A stretch of 52,354 nt of DNA from Archangium sp. (GTDB lineage Bacteria > Myxococcota > Myxococcia > Myxococcales > Myxococcaceae), in contig JAEUJR010000636.1 of the NCBI GenBank assembly GCA_016793585.1, forward strand, positions 1 through 52,354. The letters are read 5' to 3'. The notes beneath the pieces are model-generated. The model did no database searches. It worked only from the letters and a program-made list of their open reading frames with translations, and was not told where the DNA came from. Below are positions 15,206 through 22,299 of this stretch, piece after piece (position 1 is the stretch's first letter; each line of letters begins with the position of its first letter). The position numbers and the translations under genes were made by a program.

Positions 15206-17149
15206 ATGAGGGGTGAACCGCGTTCACCACCGAGACGTCGCGGGCCTGGCCGATTTTGCGTGCTGCTCCTCGTCGTCGTCGCGGGCTGCAGACGAAGCCC
15301 TCCACCTCCGTTGGAGTGCGTGACCTGCCATGCCTCACAGGTCGAACGGCTCACCCGCTCGACCCACGCGAGAGGGCAGGCCGTCGCGAGCGCGCGCGCA
15401 GTGCCCGAAGGCAGCGTCGCCGAGTTCGAGGTTCGGCACCACGACGGTGGCGTGGTGGTGCAGTGGAGCGGCGGTGGGGGCCGCGCGCACTTCACCATCG
15501 GCGTCGAGCCCATCAGCCAGCTCGCGGTCGAGGTGAATGGGCGGCTGCAGGTGCCTCCGATTGGCTGGCTCGCCGATGGCGGCTGGGTGCGTGTTCCCAC
15601 GCCCGAAGGCGACGCCTTCGATTGGAGAACTCCGGCGTTCAACTGGAACGCGAGCTGCGCGCCCTGCCACGCGACGAACTTCAGGCTCGGGCTCAATGAC
15701 GCGGGGGCCATCGAGAGCTCGTGGAGCGCGTTGTCCGTCTCGTGCCGCGCTTGTCATGCAGACGAAGCCGGTCACGCGAAGTGGCTCGCCGAGGGGAAGC
15801 CGCCCTCGAACGCGGCGGGGTTCTCGTTCTCGCTGAAGCAGCGCTCGGCGTTCTCGTTCCCCGACGGTGGAGCCATCGCGAAGACGACGCCGACGCCCAA
15901 CGTGCAGCTCGAGGTCTGCGCCGCGTGTCACTCGCGTCGCCGTGCGCTCACCGATGACGGGCAGACGAGCGTGAACTTCTTCGACCGCTTCGAGCCTGGG
16001 CTGCTGACCGAAGGTGTGTACTCGCCTGCGGGAGAGGTCGTCGACGAGGTCTACGAGACGGGTTCGTTCCTGATGAGCCGCATGGAGCGCGCGGGCGTTC
16101 GTTGCAGCGACTGTCACGACGCGCACTCGGGAGCACTGCGGGCCGAGGGGAATGCGCTGTGCGCACGGTGTCACCGCCTCGAGGTGTTCGATGTGGCCTC
16201 GCATCATCGGCACCCCGGCTCGAAGTGCATCGACTGTCACATGCCGCCGACGACGTTCCTCGGTGTCGACGTGAGACACGACCATTCGCTGCGCCGGCCG
16301 ACCGCCGCTGTCTGCGCGCGCTGTCACGCCGAGAAGGGCCAGCTGCCTCTTCGAACCGACGGCGCTGCGTTCGAGGCTGCGTTCGCCGAGCGGGTCGACG
16401 GGCCCGCCAGGCTTCGCGAGCTGATCAACGACACCAACACGTCTGCCTTCGAGCGCGCGTCTGCGCTGGCGCTGCTCGGCGGCTCGAGCACGTCGGCCGA
16501 TGATTGGACCCGCTACGGCATCGCGCGCGGGCTCTCACTGCTTCCGCCTGCCGAACGTGTGCGCCTTGGCCGCCCGCTGCTCGACGACCCACGACGCGCG
16601 ATTCGGGTTCAGGCCGCGCGCGCGCTCGGCGAACGCACGGCCGAGCTCGACGAAGCCGAGCGCGTGAACGGACTGCGCGGCGAGTCGTGGCTCAATCGCG
16701 GCGAGCTCGAGACCGGCCTGCGCGCAGACCCCACGTACGTTCCACTGTTGATCAACCTGGCGGATCGACAGCGCGAGCGCGCCATCGAGCTGCTGACGCC
16801 ACCGGCGTCGCGGCCTGGCCCCTGGCAGACGAGCGCCGCGTACGCGCTCGGCCTCGCGCACTGGCGGGCGAAGAACGTCGAAGCCGCGCACGCCGCCTTC
16901 ACCGTCGCCGCGACCGACGGCACGGCGGCACACCTCGTGGCGTGGTGTCTGTCGGAGCGCCAACTCCACGGTCGCGAGGCCGGCTGGCGGACGTGGCGGC
17001 TCGCGCTGAACCAGCACCCTGGCATGACCGCGCTGCTCGACCTCGGAGACGCATGGTCACGGGATGAACACGACGACGTCATTCGCGCGGAGATTGGCCG
17101 TGAACGACTTCGGTTCGAGCCGGTGAAGCGCGTATCGCCCGAGCACTGA
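15206..17149 (+). CDS. Octahaem c-type cytochrome lipoprotein with helical repeat C-terminus
   Basis: 647 residues. A basic N-region is followed by FCVLLLVVVAGC, a lipobox with the lipid Cys at 28. Eight CxxCH haem-attachment motifs follow: CVTCH (38-42), CAPCH, CRACH, CAACH, CSDCH, CARCH, CIDCH and CARCH, all in the first ~400 residues. The last ~250 residues have no haem motif and look like HEAT or TPR helices (ALALLGGSSTSADDW, AIRVQAARALGERTAEL, LLINLADRQRERAIELL, AAYALGLAHWRAKNVEAAHAAFTVAATDG). Multihaem cytochromes of this layout carry electrons in the periplasm. No dedicated partner oxidase or reductase is adjacent. The start at 15206 is the first ATG; a GTG just before the hydrophobic core is possible. 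Confidence 0.85.
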   Translation: MRGEPRSPPRRRGPGRFCVLLLVVVAGCRRSPPPPLECVTCHASQVERLTRSTHARGQAVASARAVPEGSVAEFEVRHHDGGVVVQWSGGGGRAHFTIGVEPISQLAVEVNGRLQVPPIGWLADGGWVRVPTPEGDAFDWRTPAFNWNASCAPCHATNFRLGLNDAGAIESSWSALSVSCRACHADEAGHAKWLAEGKPPSNAAGFSFSLKQRSAFSFPDGGAIAKTTPTPNVQLEVCAACHSRRRALTDDGQTSVNFFDRFEPGLLTEGVYSPAGEVVDEVYETGSFLMSRMERAGVRCSDCHDAHSGALRAEGNALCARCHRLEVFDVASHHRHPGSKCIDCHMPPTTFLGVDVRHDHSLRRPTAAVCARCHAEKGQLPLRTDGAAFEAAFAERVDGPARLRELINDTNTSAFERASALALLGGSSTSADDWTRYGIARGLSLLPPAERVRLGRPLLDDPRRAIRVQAARALGERTAELDEAERVNGLRGESWLNRGELETGLRADPTYVPLLINLADRQRERAIELLTPPASRPGPWQTSAAYALGLAHWRAKNVEAAHAAFTVAATDGTAAHLVAWCLSERQLHGREAGWRTWRLALNQHPGMTALLDLGDAWSRDEHDDVIRAEIGRERLRFEPVKRVSPEH

Positions 17150-17167
17150 ACGTGTCATGGGCCCTGC

Positions 17168-18073
17168 ATGGGCTTGCCGAACACCGCCGAGCGCCGCATC
17201 GCGCTCTTCATCGACTTCGAGAACCTCGTCACCAACACCGGTTTCACCGCCAGCAACTTCGACCTGCAGCCATCGCTCGACCGACTGCTCGAGCAGGGCA
17301 AGGTCATCTTCCGCCGCGCGTACTGTGACTGGTCTCGTTTTCACGAGGCGAAGGCGCACCTGCACCAGCTGGGCGTCGAGCTGGTCGACGTGCCGCCATC
17401 GACCCGCGCGGGGAAGAACGCCGCCGACATGCGCCTCGTCATCGACGCGCTCGAGCTCTGCTACGCGCGCGAGCACATCAACACCTACGTCATCGCGTCG
17501 GGTGACAGCGACTTCGTGCCGCTCGCCGCCAAGCTGCGCGAGAACGACCGCTACGTCATCGGCATCGGCGTGAAGCAGGCGACCTCGCCGATGTTCGTGA
17601 AGGCGTGCGACGAGTTCATGTACCTCGAGAGCTCCTCGCGCGACCGCGAGCGTGACCGCGACGACCACCGCAAGCCGCGCAGCGCCGAGTCGACGTCGAC
17701 GGGCGCTCCGGCGGTGAAGAAGCGCGGCGAGATTCCCGGAGTCGTGCGCCAGGTCGTCGCCTCCCTGCTCGCCCGCGCCACCGGCCCGCTCAACCCGTCG
17801 TTCATCAAAGAAGCGCTCGTGCGCAAGAAGCCCGACTTCGACGAGCGCGACTACGGCTTCTCGTCGTTCAGCCGGTTGCTCGAGGCGATGGAGAAGGAGG
17901 GCCTGCTCACCCGCATTCAGCAGGGCCGGCAGACGTACGTGACGTCGAAAGACGGAGCTCCCGAGCCGCGCGCCGACGAGCCGGCCCCGCGCCTCGAGGA
18001 GTCGCCCGAGCCGCCCCGCGCGCCCGCCCGCGTCGAAGAGGAGTCGATTCCCGACCCGGACGAAGAGGGCTGA
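17168..18073 (+). CDS. NYN (LabA/DUF88-like) nuclease domain fused to a LOTUS/OST-HTH domain
   Basis: 301 residues. The N-terminal NYN domain of the PIN-like fold has IALFIDFENL (Asp16), YCDWS (Asp54), AADMRLVIDAL (Asp87) and SGDSDFVPLA (Asp113, Asp115), the acidic residues that hold metal in RNA-cleaving members. After a charged linker rich in Arg and Asp, residues about 186-257 (GEIPGVVRQVVASLL onward, then FSSFSRLLEAMEKEGLLTRIQQGRQTYVTS) match the winged LOTUS/OST-HTH fold, which binds RNA. The tail is Pro/Glu-rich and acidic. RNA processing or degradation is the family-level expectation; the target is unknown. It follows the cytochrome gene by 18 bp and precedes the WGR gene by 14 bp, so these may be cotranscribed. 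Confidence 0.85.
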   Translation: MGLPNTAERRIALFIDFENLVTNTGFTASNFDLQPSLDRLLEQGKVIFRRAYCDWSRFHEAKAHLHQLGVELVDVPPSTRAGKNAADMRLVIDALELCYAREHINTYVIASGDSDFVPLAAKLRENDRYVIGIGVKQATSPMFVKACDEFMYLESSSRDRERDRDDHRKPRSAESTSTGAPAVKKRGEIPGVVRQVVASLLARATGPLNPSFIKEALVRKKPDFDERDYGFSSFSRLLEAMEKEGLLTRIQQGRQTYVTSKDGAPEPRADEPAPRLEESPEPPRAPARVEEESIPDPDEEG

Positions 18074-18087
18074 GCCACACTCGAGGC

Positions 18088-18158
18088 ATGCGCTTCGAGT
18101 TCACGGAAGGCAGCAGCCGCAAGTTCTGGAAGCCACGCTCGAGGCCACGTCGCTGCTC
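18088..18158 (+). pseudogene. Frameshifted N-terminal piece of the WGR domain
   Basis: ATG 18088 opens MRFEFTEGSSRKFW, the standard beginning of a WGR domain, but this frame stops after ten more codons. The expected continuation EATLEATSLLVKWGRLG is present one frame over from position 18129. Adding one G in the GG at 18128-18129 would join the two exactly. Either the chromosome carries a one-base deletion or the sequence has an error here. Confidence 0.7.
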
Positions 18159-19415
18159 GTGAAGTGGGGCCGCCTGGGCACCACCGGTCAGCAGAAGACG
18201 CACGCGTTCGCGACGCCCTCCGAAGCGCGCGCCGAGCTCGAGGCGCTCGTCGCCGAGAAGACGAAGAAGGGCTACCGGCGTGTCGACGCGCCCGTGCAGC
18301 CACCTCGCGACGCGAAGCTCGAGAGGGCCATGTTCCAGGCGCGCGACGACGAAGGCCCCGCGCTCGTCTACGCCGACTGGCTGCAGGCCAACGGCAACCC
18401 GTGGGGCGAGCTGATCAGCGTGCAGTACGCGCTCGAGACGAAGCCGAAGGACAAGACGCTCCGCGCGAAGGAGAAGGCGCTGCTCGGGGCGCTGCAGCTG
18501 CTGCCTCCAGACCTCGGCGCCTTGACGTGGCGGCGCGGCGTCATCGACACGCTGCACGTCTTCAACGCGCGCGACTGGATGGACGATGCCCACGACGTCT
18601 TCGCGACGTTGCAGCCCGTGCTCGAGCTGCCCATGGCCGACGGGCTGGCTGAGCTGCGCACCGGCGTCATTCGCTGGGACCACAACACCGAAGACGTGCC
18701 CGCGGTGCTCGCAGCGGCGTCGAAGCGGCCGTTCGCGCCACGCCTCGAGCGCCTCGTGCTCGGCGACCTTCCACGCAACGTCGACATGGACCACCACGTC
18801 ATCGGCGACGTGCGAGCGCTCTCGAAGCAGTTCCCCAACCTGACGTTCCTCAAGCTGCACTCGGGCGCGGCGAGCTGGTCGGGCGCACACAACTTCGACT
18901 TCGGCCCGCTGGCGCTCTCGTCGCTCGAGACGCTCGTCGTCGAGACGTGCTCGATGTCGACGAAGCGCCTTCGCCAGGTGCTCGAGAGCGCGCTGCCGAA
19001 GCTGACGAGGCTCGAGCTCTGGTTCGGCTCGACCGACTACGGCGCCGACGTGAAGGTGAAGCACCTCTCGCGGCTGCTCGACGGCGCCGTGTTTCCCAGA
19101 GTCACCGACCTCGGCCTGCGCAACGCCGAGTTCACGAACGAGCTGGCCACAGCGCTCCCCGGCTCCGGCATCGCCAGGCGGCTCGTGCGGCTCGACCTCT
19201 CGATGGGCGTGCTCGATGGGGGAGGCGCGAAGTCGCTCGTCGCGGGCGCGAAGTCGTTTCCGAAGTTGAAGACGCTCGTCGTCTCACAGAGCCACCTGGC
19301 GCCGGGCGACATCAAGGCGCTGAAGCAGGGCTTCCCGGGGGTCGACCTCGAGGCGAAAGACCAGAAGCACATGCCAGGCGAGCCGCACCACCGCTACGTG
19401 ACGGTCGGCGAGTGA
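18159..19415 (+). CDS. WGR / repeat-companion (TIGR02996-like) / leucine-rich repeat protein
   Basis: 418 residues if read from the GTG at 18159. It starts inside a WGR domain (VKWGRLGTTGQQKTHAFATPSEARAELEALVAEKTKKGYRRV), whose first strands lie upstream in another frame. Residues about 53-90 (LERAMFQARDDEGPALVYADWLQANGNPWGELISVQYALE) match the repeat-companion domain common in Myxococcota and Planctomycetes. The rest holds leucine-rich-repeat-like segments: PRLERLVLGDLPRN, PNLTFLKLHSGAA, SSLETLVVETCS, PKLTRLELWFGS, RRLVRLDLSMGVLDG and PKLKTLVVSQSHLAPGD. WGR domains bind nucleic acids or proteins and repeat-companion proteins are uncharacterised. The gene follows the NYN-LOTUS gene closely. 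It may be functional only with a corrected or slipped frame. Confidence 0.75.
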   Translation: MKWGRLGTTGQQKTHAFATPSEARAELEALVAEKTKKGYRRVDAPVQPPRDAKLERAMFQARDDEGPALVYADWLQANGNPWGELISVQYALETKPKDKTLRAKEKALLGALQLLPPDLGALTWRRGVIDTLHVFNARDWMDDAHDVFATLQPVLELPMADGLAELRTGVIRWDHNTEDVPAVLAAASKRPFAPRLERLVLGDLPRNVDMDHHVIGDVRALSKQFPNLTFLKLHSGAASWSGAHNFDFGPLALSSLETLVVETCSMSTKRLRQVLESALPKLTRLELWFGSTDYGADVKVKHLSRLLDGAVFPRVTDLGLRNAEFTNELATALPGSGIARRLVRLDLSMGVLDGGGAKSLVAGAKSFPKLKTLVVSQSHLAPGDIKALKQGFPGVDLEAKDQKHMPGEPHHRYVTVGE

Positions 19416-19612
19416 TGGGAGCCGGCTGACGACGCTCAGGAGCCCGCGTCAGGGCCCGACGTCTCATGGTGGCTTGGCTGGACGGCCAGCGATGGGCGAC
19501 GGCATGACGGTGGGCAGCTTCGGCTTCATCGTCGTCGGCCCGGCGCTGGTGACGCACCTGGAGCCACCTCGTTCGACGTGCGGGCGTGACGTTCAGACGC
19601 GCGCGGTGAGCC

Positions 19613-20557
19613 TCAGAGCGCCTCGCGACAGCGCTTGCCGGGTGACAGCTGCCCGACGAACTGTGGAATCCACGCGAGCAGCTCGTCGAGAAAGGCCTTC
19701 GCGCCCGGCGGCGTGAACTCGCGGTCGGGCCACGCGATGAGCACGCGCGTGTCGGCGCCCACCACGTTCGGCAACACCCTGACGAGCCGGCCCGCCTCGA
19801 GGTCGTCACGCACGATGAGCATCGGCATCAGCGCGATGCCCAGGCCTTCGAGCGCCGCCGTGCGCGTCAGAGACAGGTCGTTCGACACGAAGACGCCGTT
19901 CACGTGCACACGCCCGCCGTCGAGAGTCGGCCACTCGCTCGCAGGCAGCCGGTCGGGAGTGAAGTTCACCAGGCAGCGGTGCCGGCGCAGGTCGGCGCGG
20001 GTGCGGGGCGTGCCGTTGGCCTTCAGCCAGCCAGGTGACGCGACGGCCACGCGCAGGTCGTGGGCCACGCGGCGGGTCACCACGCCCGGCGTCTCGACCG
20101 AGCTCGCGCGCAGGGCCACGTCGAAGTTGTCCTTCACGAGGTCGACGAGGTCGCTCGTCACCAGCACCTGCACCTGCAGGTCCGGGTGCCGGGCCGCGAA
20201 GCCGGCGACGAAGAGGTGAAACTCGCGGCCGAGCCCGTGGGGAACCGAGATGCGCACCGGCCCCTTCGGCGCGCCGCCGGGCTCGAGGCGAATGGCGTTC
20301 TCGGCGAGCGACACGGCTTCGAGGGCCGAGCGGGCGTGCGCGACGAACCGTTCTCCTGCGTCGGTGAGCGAGATGGAGCGCGTCGTGCGCCGCAGCAGCC
20401 GCACCCCCAGCTTCTCTTCGAGCCGGGTCAGCCGGCGGCTCACCGTCGCTCTCGGCAGCTGCAGCTCGGCCGCCGCGCGGGTCAACGAGCGCGAGTCGAC
20501 GACTCGAATGAAGCTGGCCAGCTCTGAGGTCTCGGGCGCTTCGGGCAGTTGGCTCAT
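19613..20557 (-). CDS. LysR family transcriptional regulator
   Basis: 314 residues. The N-terminal winged helix is clear (LASFIRVVDSRSLTRAAAELQLPRATVSRRLTRLEEKLGVRLLRRTTRSISLTDAGERF). The periplasmic-binding-fold effector domain follows (GPVRISVPHGLGREFHLFVAGFAARHPDLQVQVLVT and onward to LPNVVGADTRVLIAWPDREFTPPGAKAFLDELLAWI). This is the CrgA/DsdC-like group that often regulates an adjacent divergent gene. Here the divergent gene, 91 bp away, encodes a DoxX protein. The inducer is unknown. The ATG at 20557 fits the usual LysR N-terminus. Confidence 0.9.
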   Translation of the reverse strand: MSQLPEAPETSELASFIRVVDSRSLTRAAAELQLPRATVSRRLTRLEEKLGVRLLRRTTRSISLTDAGERFVAHARSALEAVSLAENAIRLEPGGAPKGPVRISVPHGLGREFHLFVAGFAARHPDLQVQVLVTSDLVDLVKDNFDVALRASSVETPGVVTRRVAHDLRVAVASPGWLKANGTPRTRADLRRHRCLVNFTPDRLPASEWPTLDGGRVHVNGVFVSNDLSLTRTAALEGLGIALMPMLIVRDDLEAGRLVRVLPNVVGADTRVLIAWPDREFTPPGAKAFLDELLAWIPQFVGQLSPGKRCREAL

Positions 20558-20575
20558 TTGCTGTCAGGTCTTTCT

Positions 20576-20586
20576 CATTGGTGCAC
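20576..20586. promoter_or_regulatory. 11-bp word shared with the TetR gene start, in the LysR/DoxX intergenic region
   Basis: The word cattggtgcac lies in the 91-bp divergent region and is repeated exactly at 22254-22264, over the start codon of the nearby tetR gene. It contains the palindrome gtgcac. Either LysR or TetR could bind here; the match is suggestive only. Confidence 0.3.
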
Positions 20587-20648
20587 GTTTGCAGCGAATC
20601 ACCGCAGGGTTACTCCAGGGCCCATCTCGCCGTCACCAGGAGTCACCA

Positions 20649-21044
20649 ATGAAACCAACCGTCATCGGCTATTGGGTCGTCACCGCGCTGCTCGTGCTCG
20701 TCTTCGCCTCGGGCGGCGTGATGGACCTGCGGCAATCGCCCGAGGTGCTCGAGGGCATGAAGTCGCTGGGCTACCCCGCGTACTTCGCCACGTTGCTCGG
20801 GCTGTGGAAGCTCGCCGGCGCCCTCGCGCTGGTCGTGCCCGGCTTCGCGCGCGTGAAGGAGTGGGCCTACGCCGGCATGTTCTTCGACCTCACGGGCGCG
20901 GCCGTCTCTCACGCCGCGGTGGGCGACCCGTTGCCGAAGGTGCTCGTGCCGCTGGTGCTGACGGGTCTGCTCGTCGCGTCGTGGGCCCTGCGCCCGTCGT
21001 CACGCCGCGCGGTGCTGCCGGCCTCGTCACCGCAGCTCGCCTGA
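20649..21044 (+). CDS. DoxX family membrane protein
   Basis: 131 residues. Four hydrophobic segments are visible: VIGYWVVTALLVLVFASGGVMDL, PAYFATLLGLWKLAGALALVVPGF, WAYAGMFFDLTGAAVSHAAVG and VLVPLVLTGLLVASWALR. That is the four-helix DoxX/DoxX-like layout, including the GLWKLAGALAL and GD-P-K segments. Such proteins are small inner-membrane proteins linked to redox or thiol stress in some bacteria; the reaction is not established for this subgroup. A good ribosome-binding site (aggag, 20638-20642) precedes ATG 20649, which fixes the start. It is divergent from a LysR gene, its likely regulator, and converges with the HutD-like gene with a single base between stops. Confidence 0.85.
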   Translation: MKPTVIGYWVVTALLVLVFASGGVMDLRQSPEVLEGMKSLGYPAYFATLLGLWKLAGALALVVPGFARVKEWAYAGMFFDLTGAAVSHAAVGDPLPKVLVPLVLTGLLVASWALRPSSRRAVLPASSPQLA

Positions 21045-21045
21045 G

Positions 21046-21600
21046 TCACGCGCGGTTCGCAGTCACCACCCGCCCGATGAGCAGCCGCGCCTCGCCGCGA
21101 GGGTGAACGACCTGCGGCGCGTCGAGAACGAGCGTGTCACCGGCTGCAGCCTCGTCGAGCGCACCCGAGAGCACGTGCACGATGACGGTCTCACCGCTCG
21201 CGCAAGCCAGCGCCAGCGGCGCGGTCGCGAGCACGCACGAGAGTGACGACGCGGCGCGCGCGCGGTCGACCATGAGGTTGAAGTCCCGCACCGGGCCGTC
21301 GAGGAGCGTGCCGGCAGCGGCGGCGTCTCCCGAGAAGAACACCGGTCGATGGAGCTCGAGCGGCACTGTGCGCCCGTCGAGCGTGAGCGTCATGCCCGCG
21401 CCAGCGATGACGACGAGGTGCCGGTCGACGCCAGGGAACGACGAGAAGGGCCCGCTGCTCGCGACGTCGGCGATGCTGACGCGAAAGAGGAAGCGCTCCG
21501 AGAGCGCGAGGCCTTCGGGGCGAATGAGCAGCTCGGTCGTCGAGCCGCCGCCGTTCTTCCACGGCATGGTGCGGGCGTTCTCGGGTGTCAGGTGGAGCAT
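21046..21600 (-). CDS. HutD/Ves family cupin-like protein
   Basis: 184 residues. The N-terminal signature PWKNGGGSTTELLIRPEG (13-30) and the following FRVSIADVASSGPFSSFPGVDRHLVVIAGAGMTLTLDG are characteristic of HutD/Ves proteins, a double-cupin fold. Later RDFNLMVDRAR also fits. HutD is found in histidine-utilisation clusters and Ves in cold-response contexts of enterobacteria; the catalytic role is uncertain. No hut enzymes are present here, so a free-standing copy is inferred. It lies 14 bp downstream of the TetR gene and probably forms its operon partner. ATG 21600 is used; a GTG one codon upstream is equivalent. Confidence 0.8.
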   Translation of the reverse strand: MLHLTPENARTMPWKNGGGSTTELLIRPEGLALSERFLFRVSIADVASSGPFSSFPGVDRHLVVIAGAGMTLTLDGRTVPLELHRPVFFSGDAAAAGTLLDGPVRDFNLMVDRARAASSLSCVLATAPLALACASGETVIVHVLSGALDEAAAGDTLVLDAPQVVHPRGEARLLIGRVVTANRA

Positions 21601-21614
21601 CACGCGGAATGGGT

Positions 21615-22256
21615 TCAGGGGCGCTGGGGTGGGTACGCGGCGATGACGGCGGCGACCTCACGCGCGACGAGCTCCTTCAACACCTGATGCACCTCGGCGC
21701 GGGCCGCCTCGCTCCGCTCGCGCCAGAGCTCGCCGAGCACGATGCCGAGAATGGCATCGCAGAGCACCTCGCCCAGCCGCTCGAAGCGCTCGTGCGGGAC
21801 CTGGGGGTGCTCGGCCAGCAGCTTGTGCGCCAGCAGGTGAGCGAAGCGGTCGCGCTCGAGCACCACCCGTTCGATCCACTTCATGCGCACGACGGCGAAG
21901 ACGACGCCGCGGGTTCGGCCCGGAGCGTCGAGGTACATCGACAGGGCGGCGTCGACCATGCTGGGCAGCCGCTCGGTGAAGTTCGACCCCGAGTCCCGGG
22001 TCTTCGCCTCGAGGATGGCGAAGTTGCGCTCGTTGATCCACCCGATGAAGCCGTGCCAGACGCCTTCCGTGCTCGCGAAGTAGTCGTAGATGGAGCCGAC
22101 GCCCACCCCCGCGCGGTCGGCAATCTTCTGAATGGGGATGTCGACGTGGTCTTCGGAGCCCTTGCCCAGCAGGTCGCCCGCCGCTTCGAGAATCGACGCG
22201 ACGAGCGCGCGCGACCTCGACTGCCTCGGTTGTTTGCGAAATGGCACGGAGGGCAT
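21615..22256 (-). CDS. TetR/AcrR family transcriptional regulator
   Basis: 213 residues. The N-terminal helix-turn-helix is typical (RSRALVASILEAAGDLLGKGSEDHVDIPIQKIADRAGVGVGSIYDYFASTEGVWHGFI), preceded by a basic arm (RKQPRQSRSR). The C-terminal helical ligand domain has no recognised subfamily marker. The gene leads the HutD-like gene and likely controls it and itself. The word cattggtgcac covers its start codon and recurs upstream of the DoxX gene, which may therefore belong to the same regulon. ATG 22256 is the only convincing start. Confidence 0.9.
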   Translation of the reverse strand: MPSVPFRKQPRQSRSRALVASILEAAGDLLGKGSEDHVDIPIQKIADRAGVGVGSIYDYFASTEGVWHGFIGWINERNFAILEAKTRDSGSNFTERLPSMVDAALSMYLDAPGRTRGVVFAVVRMKWIERVVLERDRFAHLLAHKLLAEHPQVPHERFERLGEVLCDAILGIVLGELWRERSEAARAEVHQVLKELVAREVAAVIAAYPPQRP

Positions 22257-22264
22257 TGGTGCAC
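22254..22264. promoter_or_regulatory. Second copy of the 11-bp word, over the tetR start codon
   Basis: The word cattggtgcac includes the complement of the ATG at 22256. An autoregulatory site at the start codon would match the placement seen for the MarR and second TetR sites in this window. The word is short and not fully palindromic. Confidence 0.3.
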
Positions 22265-22299
22265 ACTCTAGGCGACCCGACGTGACGGGAACGACCCCG

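Noticed and set aside
19416..19612. Small genes in the gap between the WGR gene and lysR
   Set aside because: Frames exist on both strands but start inside lysR or lack codon periodicity. I see no RNA gene or clear hairpin.
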